Source: a virus. Taken from it: a stretch of 34,291 nucleotides of DNA. Shown here piece by piece: positions 19,799 through 28,641 of this stretch; positions within the stretch are counted from its first letter, which is position 1; each line of letters begins with the position of its first letter. A program made the position numbers and the translations under genes. The stretch is from the IMG/VR virus record IMGVR_UViG_3300036945_000124, positions 1 to 34,291 of that record. One strand, given 5' to 3'. Below the pieces are notes generated by a model. It had not been told where the DNA came from, did no database searches, and saw only the letters and a program-made list of their open reading frames with translations.

Positions 19799-20574
19799 CC
19801 AACCACCAAATATTTAAATGTTTTATCTGCGGTATTATTTGCAAAGTGGGAAACTATAGCTTCCCCTTTTGCTTGTGATGTAATAAAAACATTATCCGTA
19901 GATAATGGAGAAATGTATTGCATCGTAGCAATAACAGATGCTGTAGAAGGTCTAGTAGGACTTGTTTGTGGAGGTATATATTCTAAATATACTTGAGTGT
20001 TAGTTACGTTCCATATCAACTCAACATAATCACCTGCTGTAAGTGTGATAACATAGTTCCATGCCGACAATAATCTTCCATTAACACTACCATGATTATT
20101 AGGCACAGATACTTGACCATTTGAACCTGCTACGTTAGTTCCGTTTTTTCTTAACCAAATATCAGCATCATGTATTTGTGTATCTGTATTTACAAATTGC
20201 GAGCTAAATTGTAAGTTATATGTGCCAGTATTTCTTACATTAATTCTTGAACCATTGCTTAAGTAAATGCCATTAGACAAATCTGTTGTATCAAAGTTAA
20301 TTGCATACGCTGTGTTAGCAGATGCAGCAGTTTGGGTTGTTGCATCTTGAAAAGCACCATAAGGCGCAGTATCATCTTCAGCAGCATTACTTGCAGGAGT
20401 TATTAAGATGATTGAATCATACCCAATACGCTCATCATAAATTGTCGTAGTTGTAGCCCAGCCAGTATTTAAAGTTACTAATCCTGTGTTGTTGGTCTTG
20501 CCATTCATTGTGTTGTTGACTACCTCTGATATTTCACGAGGAGTTGCACCAGATGGGTTAAGTACACGAAACAT
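19795..20574 (-). CDS. Virion surface protein with C1q-like jelly-roll domain
   Basis: This 259-aa protein has a short N-terminal part (MFRVLNPSGATPREISEVVN) and a jelly-roll-like beta domain: YAINFDTTDLSNGIYLSNGS, NTGTYNLQFSSQFVNTD, DADIWLRKNG and LTAGDYVELIWNVTNTQVYL (about residues 95-200). Such domains occur in head fibres and tail appendages that bind carbohydrate or host surface. It lies between the gp10-like tail protein and the GNAT-like protein. Confidence 0.7.
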   Translation of the reverse strand: MFRVLNPSGATPREISEVVNNTMNGKTNNTGLVTLNTGWATTTTIYDERIGYDSIILITPASNAAEDDTAPYGAFQDATTQTAASANTAYAINFDTTDLSNGIYLSNGSRINVRNTGTYNLQFSSQFVNTDTQIHDADIWLRKNGTNVAGSNGQVSVPNNHGSVNGRLLSAWNYVITLTAGDYVELIWNVTNTQVYLEYIPPQTSPTRPSTASVIATMQYISPLSTDNVFITSQAKGEAIVSHFANNTADKTFKYLVVG

Positions 20575-22004
20575 TAACGAGTTCCTTGTCCTGTGATGTC
20601 AATGTCAACACCGATGATATTTGACCAACGTGCGCCAGTTGGTTTGATTGATAACTTATGATATTTACCTGCACTCCGTAATGGTACACGATTTTCGCTG
20701 TCAGCAGGCATATAAGAACCAAAGTCAACCACTTGATCTAGCTTAACTTGAGATGAGATTGCTACGTCAGCAGATCCATTATCTACAATCGGTCTTGCAA
20801 GTGTCACTACTGAAGGATACTCGCTACCGACTTGACCTGTGTCAATCTGTGCTTCAGATGATTGACCTGTGAAGGTTACAATCTTATTGGTTCTAGCACC
20901 AGCCAATAAGAACTTGCCACCTGTGAATAGGTTACTATCAAATGATGTAGTGATGGTGTCCATGTTGCCGTACAAGTCCATGCCCTCTAGCGTAGCACCA
21001 GCAGTAGCAGAAGATGCCACATAGTTTGTATCAGTAGTTCCGTAAGTCCATTTGTTTACTTGCCAGTTATAGATAATTAATTGTCTATCGCCAAATGTAT
21101 TTAAGAAATTCCATACTACAATCTTGCGGAATGGATCAATTGTTGCTGACATCGTGTCTAGTGCAGATGGGTTAGCGTTAGAGTAGAACCATCTGTCAAT
21201 CTTTTCGTTACCAATTGGTGTTACTGTATTCCCATCGCATGAGTAGAAGCCCTCTTCACCCAAGAAGTATGTCATGTTGCCGTACTTGGCAATTGAGTTT
21301 GCTTGTGAACAGCCTAGACTGCGAGAGATAGTATCAAACTGAAAGAATAAAGGTGAGCCAATGTATGACATACGAACAATGGCACGTTCTAGTAAGACAA
21401 GACCTGTTTCGCCACCTGTGATGCCTGTAATGTTGCCACCATCTGGGATGATCTGGAAATCTGATTGAGATGCAGCACCAGCAGTCCAGTTAGTTTCATC
21501 GTTGATGTTAGACCATTGAACCTTGTTAGCGTTTGAGCCAGAATCTAAGTTAGCGCAGACCACAAAGTCACGCACTACAGTTACAAATTTAGCCACAGGC
21601 GCAGCAGCAGCCAAGTCATCAAATGTTGTGCTTGAACCAAGTGTAAATGCTTGTAATTTATCTCTGTCGTTAGCAGCAATAACTGTGTCACCGAACTGCA
21701 CAAATTTCCATCTATCTACGTTTGTATAGTTGCCAGATTTAGATACGTTATTCATTGCTAGTGTAGAACCATCTAATTTAAATAGCTTTGTATTTCCACC
21801 AGCAAATACGTTTGTAGTAGAACTAAAGCGACCAGCAAATACATTATTAAGATTCTCACTTGCAGATTGTGAGTAATCTTCTGCTAAAGGCATAGGAATA
21901 AATCCTACGGCAGCAGGTACTACGTTCTTAGCAACAGATAGATTCTCAACTACTGAAGGTTGATCTGGTGTCCACTCTGTGAAAGTAATTCTTTGAGTAG
22001 CCAT
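20574..22004 (-). CDS. P22 gp10-like packaged DNA stabilization / tail hub protein
   Basis: This 476-aa protein has the features of the P22 gp10 family: repeated beta-propeller-like blades, with NKVQWSNINDETNWT (about residues 160-174), SLGCSQANSIAKYGNMTYFL and GEEGFYSCDGNTVTPIGNEK (about 231-270). In P22 this protein closes the portal after packaging and connects to the tail needle and spikes. The N-terminus ATQRITFTEWTPDQPSVV is also typical. It lies next to the fibre genes. Confidence 0.82.
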   Translation of the reverse strand: MATQRITFTEWTPDQPSVVENLSVAKNVVPAAVGFIPMPLAEDYSQSASENLNNVFAGRFSSTTNVFAGGNTKLFKLDGSTLAMNNVSKSGNYTNVDRWKFVQFGDTVIAANDRDKLQAFTLGSSTTFDDLAAAAPVAKFVTVVRDFVVCANLDSGSNANKVQWSNINDETNWTAGAASQSDFQIIPDGGNITGITGGETGLVLLERAIVRMSYIGSPLFFQFDTISRSLGCSQANSIAKYGNMTYFLGEEGFYSCDGNTVTPIGNEKIDRWFYSNANPSALDTMSATIDPFRKIVVWNFLNTFGDRQLIIYNWQVNKWTYGTTDTNYVASSATAGATLEGMDLYGNMDTITTSFDSNLFTGGKFLLAGARTNKIVTFTGQSSEAQIDTGQVGSEYPSVVTLARPIVDNGSADVAISSQVKLDQVVDFGSYMPADSENRVPLRSAGKYHKLSIKPTGARWSNIIGVDIDITGQGTR

Positions 22005-22012
22005 TTAAACTC

Positions 22013-22765
22013 CTAAGATTTCATAATGTAGCAAAGTGCGTAGTATGGTGGTAAGTTAGCATTTGTACCGCTTGCTCCAGCACTATCAGTTGTAAATGAA
22101 TGATTATGACTAGCATTAATACTATAATCTGCTCTTGAGTTAGCAGTACCACCGCCAGAGCCTGATACAAAACTATTTACAACATTTGTTGCGGTAACAA
22201 TTCCAGAAGCTGAAACTGTTCCAACAGTATTAGATTGAGAAGTTGCATTTAAAGTGCCTGTAAGTGATGCTGTACTTGTAGTTCCTGTATGAGTATGAGA
22301 TACAACAATAGCATCTGCGCTACCACCTGTTGCCCCAACAGCATAAGTAGAACCTGCACCAACTACAAAACGATTACGCAAGTCTGGAGTTGAACTTGAG
22401 CCATCACATAATAACCAGCCACTAGGAATAGATCCAGATGATCCAGACCATAACATAATCATTCCAGATACAAATGCAGTAAGAGTTGTATATTGTGGAG
22501 ATAATCCAGAACCACGAGATGTTAAAAATTGACCAGCAGTACCAGATGATCCATTAGAAATTAAATCTGCACTTAATGTTAAAGTTCCACCAACTGTAAA
22601 ATTATCAGCATCCGTACCAGATTGTTGATCCTTTAACTGAGCCATCATCTCACGAATGGCATTATTAATACCAGAAGGCGCACAGCCCTCTGCAATATCA
22701 ATACCGCCTACGTCTGTATTATTAGCTGGAGTTGAACTCCACTCTGAAACTTTATTTTTACTCAT
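22013..22765 (-). CDS. Tail collar-domain short fibre
   Basis: This 250-aa protein starts with EWSSTPANNTDVGGIDIAEG and APSGINNAIREMMAQLKDQ, the usual base of podovirus fibres. It then has a tail collar domain (SGMIMLWSGSSGSIPSGWLL, CDGSSSTPDLRNRFVVGAG, about residues 100-140) and ends SFTTDSAGASGTNANLPPYY-type collar C-terminus with ALCYIMKS. His-rich loops (SHTHTG, SHNHSF) could bind metal as in T4 gp12. It probably binds the host surface. Its start is coupled by ATGA to an HNH gene. Confidence 0.87.
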   Translation of the reverse strand: MSKNKVSEWSSTPANNTDVGGIDIAEGCAPSGINNAIREMMAQLKDQQSGTDADNFTVGGTLTLSADLISNGSSGTAGQFLTSRGSGLSPQYTTLTAFVSGMIMLWSGSSGSIPSGWLLCDGSSSTPDLRNRFVVGAGSTYAVGATGGSADAIVVSHTHTGTTSTASLTGTLNATSQSNTVGTVSASGIVTATNVVNSFVSGSGGGTANSRADYSINASHNHSFTTDSAGASGTNANLPPYYALCYIMKS

Positions 22766-23232
22766 AATGCCCTCGCAAATTCTTTGTGATATTTATTTCT
22801 TGCTTCAATAGAAACCAACTCTGCAAATTCTAAATTATCAAAATATCCAATATGTTTAACTTTTCCATTTAATCCAATTTGAACATGATATTTTTCAATT
22901 TTTTTATTCCAACAAACACCTTTTATTCCTAATTTATTATTTTTATTTATTTTTCTATTTTGCATATTTTGATTTCTATTACACAATCTTAAATTGCTTA
23001 TAGCATTATTATTAGGATTTCCATCAATATGATCTATATGCTGATCAGTTAGATCTCCATTAACATATAGCCATGCTAATTTATGACCTCTATAATGTTT
23101 ATTATTAAAATTAAATCTTACATATCCATCTTTTTGAATATATCCAGCATCTTTACCATTTTTTACCCATGTAAATTTTCCAGTATTTTCATTATAATTT
23201 AATACGGATTTAATGAAATCTTGAGTAATCAT
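22762..23232 (-). CDS. HNH homing endonuclease with AP2-like domain
   Basis: This 156-aa protein has VRFNFNNKHYRGHKLAWLYV, then the HNH core QHIDHIDGNPNNNAISNLRL (about residues 64-83) and LGIKGVCWNKKIEKYHVQIG, an AP2-like DNA-binding part (about 102-121). Free-standing phage homing endonucleases of this type cut phage DNA lacking the gene. The gene is far more AT-rich than the fibre genes around it, which suggests recent transfer, yet its stop overlaps the collar fibre start (ATGA). Confidence 0.9.
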   Translation of the reverse strand: MITQDFIKSVLNYNENTGKFTWVKNGKDAGYIQKDGYVRFNFNNKHYRGHKLAWLYVNGDLTDQHIDHIDGNPNNNAISNLRLCNRNQNMQNRKINKNNKLGIKGVCWNKKIEKYHVQIGLNGKVKHIGYFDNLEFAELVSIEARNKYHKEFARAL

Positions 23233-23233
23233 A

Positions 23234-23701
23234 TCACCCTTTTCTGTACCAAGTATTATTGCCTACGGACACTTCTGTCCATGTGTTCGTGTTTACTGAA
23301 ACGTCTGTCCAAGTGTTTGTGCCTACCGAAACATTTGCCCAAGTGTTAGTAAAGTTGTTTGCTATGATACTTGCCGTGCAAGTTACTGCGCCAAACGCAG
23401 AATAATTAGCATTTGCATAGCAACTTACTGTAGCTAACGCATTTATTGAGCCAATCCCACTATAAATAGCATTAGAACTTGCAGAAACGTTCGCTATCGC
23501 ATTTATGTCAGCAACACCTAGTCTTTGCCTTACCGCATTAGCAGTTACGCTTCCTGTAGCGATTATGGAAGCTGAATTTGTCCTAATCGCATTAGCGTTA
23601 CATGAAACATCTGCATAAGCATTTATACTTGCAATGCCAAGTAAAATCTTGGTTGCTAGTGATGCAAATGGTGTTTCAGCAAATGAACTAAATCCAAACA
23701 T
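23234..23701 (-). CDS. Repetitive tail or fibre-associated protein
   Basis: This 155-aa protein starts MFGFSSFAETPFASLATKIL. Its middle repeats a pattern like IGSINALATVSCYANANYSA with alternating Ala, Asn and Ser. The end has four repeats of about ten residues around NTW (TWANVSVGTN, TWTDVSVNTN, TWTEVSVGNN, then TWYRKG). The repeats suggest a solenoid or an adhesion tip that can change length. It lies between fibre genes and an HNH gene. No named family. Confidence 0.7.
   Translation of the reverse strand: MFGFSSFAETPFASLATKILLGIASINAYADVSCNANAIRTNSASIIATGSVTANAVRQRLGVADINAIANVSASSNAIYSGIGSINALATVSCYANANYSAFGAVTCTASIIANNFTNTWANVSVGTNTWTDVSVNTNTWTEVSVGNNTWYRKG
23251..23350 (-). repeat. Three 30-bp imperfect tandem repeats plus partial fourth
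   Basis: Units at 23261-23290, 23291-23320 and 23321-23350 differ by a few bases, and 23251-23260 is the end of a further unit. Each encodes one ten-residue repeat at the C-terminus of the fibre-associated protein, in frame. Such repeats can expand or contract by slippage or recombination without breaking the gene. Confidence 0.88.
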
Positions 23702-23967
23702 TAGGCATCCTGTGCATCAGAGAAGTCTTTAGCCTTTAATGTCAAATACACCGCTTCACGAGTAGCATCCTTGATGTAGTCATCGCCTGTAAATGTTAGG
23801 TTCTGCCATGCAATAGGATTGTGATTCTCATCACGCACTTCTTTGCTTACATAGCCGTTGATAATCACTTCAAGTGATTTGCTTTTGAAATCTTCGCTAA
23901 TAGAAAAGATATTCCAATATGTTGCATCAATGCCAAATACTGTGTTTACTGATTTTAATAGTGCCAT
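23701..23967 (-). CDS. Small hypothetical tail-region protein, 88 aa
   Basis: The start at 23967 overlaps the fibre stop as TAATG; an earlier in-frame start lies inside the fibre gene. The protein begins MALLKSVNTVFGIDATYWNI and has a beta-rich middle (SLEVIINGYVSKEVRDENHN) and LTFTGDDYIKDATREAVYLT. Proteins of this kind occur next to podovirus fibres. The role is unknown. Confidence 0.75.
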   Translation of the reverse strand: MALLKSVNTVFGIDATYWNIFSISEDFKSKSLEVIINGYVSKEVRDENHNPIAWQNLTFTGDDYIKDATREAVYLTLKAKDFSDAQDA

Positions 23968-25178
23968 TATCCTACTCTCCAAATTGTTCCATCTGCAAAT
24001 ACGGGTACATTAAAAGGCCCAAAAGTTCCTGATATTGAATAAGGCTCACCAAAAATGGGGTATGCAGTAGCCGAACGATGGTCAGATACAAATGCTTTTC
24101 TTCCAGCCGTTGCTGTTTGTGCATTGATGTTAGTGTAACTACGTTGTTGGACAATGCCATTGCTATTTATAAGAGGAAATGCACTTAATGAGCCTAAATT
24201 AATAGTTGTAGAACCACCTGTAGCGTTTGTTCCTATATTTACTATTGTATTACCACTACTTCTTGCTTGAGTGGCAATGTTTACAGTTGTTGCACCAGTA
24301 ACAGTTCCTGTTGGGCCAAGTGTAATTGTAGTTGCGCCATTTATTGCCCCTGTGCCAATATTGACTGTTTTAGCACTTAGATTATTTGCGCCTGTAGCAA
24401 TGTTGACTGTTTGTACCCCTGTGCTTCTACCTAATGTAATTGCACCAGTTTGAGTTGTACCACCTATAGTAATGCTTCCTGTTGTGTTATTTGTTGAGTA
24501 ACTGCTATTATTTGCAGCACCGCCAAACAGATTAATTCCACCGCTTGAAACTGTTATTCCTTGAGTGTATTGTGTTGGCGATTCAAATGTAATCGTGTCA
24601 GTTGTATTTGTACCTAAAATAACATTTCCAAAAATTGTAGTTGTAGAAGCAGTAAATCCAACTTCTGAATGTCCTATGTTGACAATTCCCGCTTCACCAC
24701 CTTGAGCAATATTTACAGTTTGCCCTACTCCAACAACACCTTGACCAATATTTACTGTCGGATTTGCAATATCAACGGTAGCACTACCTAAATTAGCATT
24801 GCCTGTAATTGTAGGGCTGTCACTTAATACAACACTACCTGTGCCTGTAGATGAAACTGCGCTTGTATCGCCTAGCAATGCCTTGTCTGATGGATAAGTA
24901 ACAAACACATCCTTAGAGCCAGCAGAGAAGTTAATGAGTGCAGTCGTGCCTAAGCTATTTGACAGCACAGTATCACGAGATAGTGTCGTGCCAGATGCCG
25001 TGTAAGTGCCGATACCTACTTCAAATTGAGATCCACCTGAGATGCAATAGTAAGTAGTGTTAGCGTTACCAATGTCAGCGAATGAACGGAAGCCTGTGGA
25101 AGCACCACCAAGCGTAACTGTGCCTGTACCTGTGGTGGTAGTTACTTCTTTAATCCTATCTTTAATAACTAATGCCAT
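23967..25178 (-). CDS. Long tail fibre with repeated TVNIG-type beta repeats
   Basis: This 403-aa protein has an N-terminal attachment module (TVTLGGASTGFRSFADIGNA, YYCISGGSQFEVGIGTYTAS, FSAGSKDVFVTYPSDKALLG, about residues 20-108) common in podovirus fibres. Many short repeats follow (VNIGQGVVGVGQTVNIAQGG, TVNIATGANNLSAKTVNIGT, TTITLGPTGTVTGATTVNIA) that would form a trimeric beta shaft. The C-terminal 60 residues (FVSDHRSATAYPIFGEPYSI) are a globular tip. This is the likely receptor-binding fibre. Confidence 0.82.
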   Translation of the reverse strand: MALVIKDRIKEVTTTTGTGTVTLGGASTGFRSFADIGNANTTYYCISGGSQFEVGIGTYTASGTTLSRDTVLSNSLGTTALINFSAGSKDVFVTYPSDKALLGDTSAVSSTGTGSVVLSDSPTITGNANLGSATVDIANPTVNIGQGVVGVGQTVNIAQGGEAGIVNIGHSEVGFTASTTTIFGNVILGTNTTDTITFESPTQYTQGITVSSGGINLFGGAANNSSYSTNNTTGSITIGGTTQTGAITLGRSTGVQTVNIATGANNLSAKTVNIGTGAINGATTITLGPTGTVTGATTVNIATQARSSGNTIVNIGTNATGGSTTINLGSLSAFPLINSNGIVQQRSYTNINAQTATAGRKAFVSDHRSATAYPIFGEPYSISGTFGPFNVPVFADGTIWRVG

Positions 25179-25180
25179 AT

Positions 25181-25678
25181 TTAACCTTTATATTTAGCAG
25201 CTTTTGATCTATTTTCAGTTATGCTTATAATTTGTAAATTAAATTGATTGTGCAAACCGCAAACAAATTTTCCTTGCAACGGAATAATATGATCTACTTC
25301 ATATTTAATGCCATATTTATTTGACATAAAACTTGCCTGTTTATATATTTCTTTTATAAAATCTTTATCAGACCAAAGTGAATTTGCTTTTAATAAAATT
25401 GCACGTCTGTTTGATCTATGTAATCTTTTTTTATGTAAATTATTTTTAGCCCATTCTTTTGACCGCTGCAATATTTTTTCTTTATTTTTTGAATAATATT
25501 CTTTTCTATATTGTATTTTTTCTTCAGATTGTTGCTTGTGCTTATCTTTTTGCCATCTTATTTTTTCGTATATTATTGAGCAACTTTTACATTCGGCTTT
25601 AACTCCAAATTTACCTGTCTTTTTTTTATAAAATTCAGATAGTGGCTTTATAATATTGCAATATTTACAATGTTTCAT
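25181..25678 (-). CDS. HNH endonuclease with N-terminal zinc finger
   Basis: This 165-aa protein has an N-terminal CxxC pair (KYCNIIKPLSEF region) and CKSCSIIYEKI, a long Lys-rich helical linker, then the HNH core YEVDHIIPLQGKFVCGLHNQ with FNLQIISITENRSKAA (about residues 126-162). It is a typical free-standing phage homing nuclease. The gene is markedly AT-rich compared with the fibre gene 2 nt downstream, a sign of transfer. Confidence 0.9.
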   Translation of the reverse strand: MKHCKYCNIIKPLSEFYKKKTGKFGVKAECKSCSIIYEKIRWQKDKHKQQSEEKIQYRKEYYSKNKEKILQRSKEWAKNNLHKKRLHRSNRRAILLKANSLWSDKDFIKEIYKQASFMSNKYGIKYEVDHIIPLQGKFVCGLHNQFNLQIISITENRSKAAKYKG

Positions 25679-25697
25679 ACATCATTTATATCACATA

Positions 25698-26084
25698 TCA
25701 AGAAAGTGTTACACTTAAATTTCCAGAAGCTATCTTAAAGATGTCACCAGTTTCAATTGTTTTAGATGAATCTAGTGCTGTGTGGTATAGAAGGTTGCCA
25801 GAAGTAGAAGCATCCATGATGCCGATCCAGCCTACTGTACCCCATGTTGATGTACATTGTGGGAACGTGCAGTCTGCGCTAGATACTGATACACCATTGC
25901 TAGGTGCAGCGAATGTTACTGCTGTTCGTGCGTATGATCCACCAGATACCTCTGTACCTGTGTTGGCATCAGTAGGATCACTTGTGTATAAAGCCACATA
26001 TACTGTTGTCGGTGATGTGTATGCTGTGTTGCGTAGAGTTGCGTTAATAAGTGCGTTCTCTAAATGGTTGCTCATTTCAGCCAT
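25698..26084 (-). CDS. Structural protein, phage TSDP type, 128 aa
   Basis: The protein has the block LENALINATLRNTAYTSPTT (about residues 8-27), VYVALYTSDPTDANTGTEVS and GSYARTAVTF, found in many phages next to head-tail genes. The C-terminus is beta-rich (TIETGDIFKIASGNLSVTLS). It is likely a small decoration, fibre-base or tail component. The start has AGGA 6 nt upstream. The exact role is unknown. Confidence 0.75.
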   Translation of the reverse strand: MAEMSNHLENALINATLRNTAYTSPTTVYVALYTSDPTDANTGTEVSGGSYARTAVTFAAPSNGVSVSSADCTFPQCTSTWGTVGWIGIMDASTSGNLLYHTALDSSKTIETGDIFKIASGNLSVTLS

Positions 26085-26092
26085 GATTATTC

Positions 26093-26713
26093 CTATCGTG
26101 TTGCTATTGAAATTGAAAGTGGTGAACCGCCAAATTCTCCAGAATCATCGCTTACTGTTAGTGCAGTCAATGATCTGTCATATAAAGCAGCCCAAGTTTG
26201 TAGTCTTGGATCATTCATCAAGTAACTTTCTGCTTCGCCTAGTGCGCCATATAGCAACAAGTCTGGGCAGTTAGCCAAGAATACGTTAGATGTGTTAGAT
26301 GTCGTTAAATATGGTGGTGCAGCGTAGTAAATCATCTGTAATGTGTAATCACCATCTGGAATAGGTGCAAACTGGAACTCTTGAGCCAGCACAGTATATT
26401 GCAATGGCACACCAGTAATTGCTGCGTTAGTGTTGCGATAAAAGTTTGATGGTGACTGATACCCAAGTGATTGTACTGGGTTTGTATTGATGTGCAAGTC
26501 ACGCATCTGTAAGTAGTCTGACGGAAGTTCTACTGTACTATCACCGCCTACAGTAGATGTAGTGACAACCTTGAGCATCTGACGAATACGGAGTTCTCTG
26601 CGTAAACGAGTTTCAGCTAACTGAATGAAGTCTGGTATCTGTGCAGTCAAGTCTGAACGTGCCAAGTAACTAGCAATCGTTGTTTTTAATGAATCATAAT
26701 TGGTTATTGACAT
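26093..26713 (-). CDS. Head-tail adaptor (P22 gp4-like) protein
   Basis: This 206-aa protein begins with LKTTIASYLARSDLTAQIPD and FIQLAETRLRRELRIRQML (about residues 9-46), the standard opening of podovirus adaptor proteins. It continues with VELPSDYLQMRDLHINTNP, FQFAPIPDGDYTLQMIYYA and LLLYGALGEAESYLMNDPRL. It would form the ring below the portal that joins head and tail. Its place after capsid genes agrees. Confidence 0.82.
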   Translation of the reverse strand: MSITNYDSLKTTIASYLARSDLTAQIPDFIQLAETRLRRELRIRQMLKVVTTSTVGGDSTVELPSDYLQMRDLHINTNPVQSLGYQSPSNFYRNTNAAITGVPLQYTVLAQEFQFAPIPDGDYTLQMIYYAAPPYLTTSNTSNVFLANCPDLLLYGALGEAESYLMNDPRLQTWAALYDRSLTALTVSDDSGEFGGSPLSISIATR

Positions 26714-27040
26714 TTAGATTCTACCCATGCGAGTTCTGAAAACTTGGTTATCAGGATTGTTTAAGAAAGCCTTGAATCTGTCCATGTCCAAGACTTGAAA
26801 TCCTCGTGTGATGCCTTGTTTTTCTAATTCTTGAAACACCACAAGCGGGATTGATGCTACCTTGTTATTTGGTGAAATAGCGTTATTGCCATCCCATCCT
26901 TTGTTGTCCATTGATTGTGCGTATAAAGCCTTGTTATGCTCAACGATTGCGCTAATGTCTTGTTTCTGTGCAATGATTAGCTTGTCATCTTCATCAACGA
27001 AAGTTGTACTTGAAACGCTGTTGTGTATTGTGTTTGTCAT
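26714..27040 (-). CDS. Hypothetical head-region protein, 108 aa
   Basis: This 108-aa protein begins MTNTIHNSVSSTTFVDEDDK and has SAIVEHNKALYAQSMDNKGW and a C-terminal FKAFLNNPDNQVFRTRMGRI. It lies between the capsid (with an HNH insertion) and the adaptor gene. Its start is overlapped by the HNH stop (ATGA), so the mobile gene may control its translation. No family is recognised. Confidence 0.7.
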   Translation of the reverse strand: MTNTIHNSVSSTTFVDEDDKLIIAQKQDISAIVEHNKALYAQSMDNKGWDGNNAISPNNKVASIPLVVFQELEKQGITRGFQVLDMDRFKAFLNNPDNQVFRTRMGRI

Positions 27041-27612
27041 TTAACGTGATTCCATGTTCTACCTATTCTTACGCCACGAATACAATTAGGAGATACATTA
27101 AACTGCCTACCTAATTCTGCGTGAGATAAATTACTTGCTCTAATTTCTTTTACCACTTCTTCGTTAATAAGAGCTTTGCCATTTTCTGTTCCTAAAGGTG
27201 CTACTGTAACCTTACGACCTTTAGTAATCATGTCTTGCGTATTGTCTTTATAAGTGCCTACGCTTAAATGATTTGGGTTTACGCACAATGGATTATCACA
27301 TGAGTGCATTACTACCATACCACTCGGAATACTTTGCTTGTTATGCAGTTCCCATGAAAACCTATGTGAGCCTATTGCGCCATCTTTTCTTGCGCCAAGA
27401 GATATTCTGCCATAACCTGCAACTAAATTACCTGTCCAATTCCAACATTCGCCATCTGTTTTCTTATCTACAAACCGCCAGAATCTTTCCTCTAATGATG
27501 CGTGAGTTTTAATTCCGATTACATTGTTATGTCGTTTAAAAATCTGATAGTGCTTGCTACAAAAACCTTTTGCGTAATACTTATCTGTACAATTATCTAC
27601 TGAACATCTCAT
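27037..27612 (-). CDS. HNH endonuclease with C-terminal helix-turn-helix
   Basis: The start at 27612 has GGAG with 7-nt spacing; a GTG at 27654 is less likely. The 191-aa protein has a zinc-finger-like N-terminus (CSVDNCTDKYYAKGFCSKHY), then CWNWTGNLVAGYGRI, SHRFSWELHNKQSIPSGMVV and MHSCDNPLCVNPNHL, the HNH core, and LSHAELGRQFNVSPNCIRGV, a helix-turn-helix (about residues 163-182). This is a classic phage homing endonuclease, inserted just after the capsid gene. Confidence 0.9.
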   Translation of the reverse strand: MRCSVDNCTDKYYAKGFCSKHYQIFKRHNNVIGIKTHASLEERFWRFVDKKTDGECWNWTGNLVAGYGRISLGARKDGAIGSHRFSWELHNKQSIPSGMVVMHSCDNPLCVNPNHLSVGTYKDNTQDMITKGRKVTVAPLGTENGKALINEEVVKEIRASNLSHAELGRQFNVSPNCIRGVRIGRTWNHVK

Positions 27613-27682
27613 TTTAGAACTCCCCATGATTAAACACAGGGAGTATCTTATCACATTTAAATTAAATCGTCAATGTGCCGTG

Positions 27683-28630
27683 TTATGAAAGATCCGCTAT
27701 GATCCCATGAGCAGCTTCGTTCTTAACTTCTAGTGTGTACTCTACTAAAAGTTGAGTTACGTCAGCATCACCTACACGAGCCAATTCGTTAGTTTGGAAT
27801 GGGCGCAAGTAAGCTACAGCAGCCATCTCTGGATCTAACAAGAAAGCAACATCATCGTTGTCTGTGTTAGGGATGAAACGATCTGGAACGATTTGGATGA
27901 TACCGAAATCAGAAACATAAACGTCAGCAGCAGCGATAACTTGTGCTTGTTGGTTAGCAGGAACGTCACGGAAGCGTGTAGCAATGCCTGTGAATGTTGA
28001 TGCAACTACTTTTTGTGCTGGAGTAACCAACAAAATAGTAGGTGAGCCACCATTTGTGTATGTTGACTGAATAACTGTGTTCAATAGTGTTGATGTGAAA
28101 GCACGATCAGTACCAGTTGTACGAGCAGTTGAGCCTAGTGAACCAGCAGAACCACCAGCACCATTAGATGTGTTAGAGTTCAACCATGTTTGTAAGCCAC
28201 CCAATGTACGAGCAGTTGAAGAGCCGTTACCAGCAGCCTTAGCTGAGTTACCCAAAAGGATAGCTTCCATGTCACGCTTGATTTCAGATGAAGCCTTAGC
28301 CAATTGGTAAGCCTTTTCTGATTTACGACCAGCTTTGTTTACTGTGTCCAAAGTGCCAGAAATCTTAACTGTTTTACCAGAGATTTGTGTCAAGTTGCCA
28401 ACACGAACTGTTGGTGACAATGTAGCATCAGCACCCGCTGCACCTTCAAGCAATGCGTTAGCTGTGTTTACACCAGCCAATGAATCTGTTTGCCACTCAT
28501 GGTTTACCGCTGTAGCAGCAGTTTTACCGATTGAGTTCATGAATGGTGTGTCTGTTGGAGAAATGTTATAAATAACGTTTGATAAGTCTTCACGCATACC
28601 GATAGCGGTATAGGTTTGATATGTAGCCAT
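27683..28630 (-). CDS. Major capsid protein, DUF5309 / SU10-like
   Basis: This 315-aa protein begins with MREDLSNVIYNISPTDTPFM and has NHEWQTDSLAGVNTANALLE, RVGNLTQISGKTVKISGTLD, LAKASSEIKRDMEAILLGN and YVSDFGIIQIVPDRFIPNTD, all typical of the DUF5309 capsid family (HK97-like fold). The C-terminus has LLDPEMAAVAYLRPFQTNEL. AAGGA lies 8 nt before the start. It lies directly after the scaffold gene, the normal order. Confidence 0.92.
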   Translation of the reverse strand: MATYQTYTAIGMREDLSNVIYNISPTDTPFMNSIGKTAATAVNHEWQTDSLAGVNTANALLEGAAGADATLSPTVRVGNLTQISGKTVKISGTLDTVNKAGRKSEKAYQLAKASSEIKRDMEAILLGNSAKAAGNGSSTARTLGGLQTWLNSNTSNGAGGSAGSLGSTARTTGTDRAFTSTLLNTVIQSTYTNGGSPTILLVTPAQKVVASTFTGIATRFRDVPANQQAQVIAAADVYVSDFGIIQIVPDRFIPNTDNDDVAFLLDPEMAAVAYLRPFQTNELARVGDADVTQLLVEYTLEVKNEAAHGIIADLS

Positions 28631-28641
28631 GATTTAATTCC

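Noticed and set aside
25741-26274. 177-aa plus-strand ORF
   Set aside because: It lies opposite the recognised structural gene and adaptor gene, crosses their boundary, and has no phage-like motifs.
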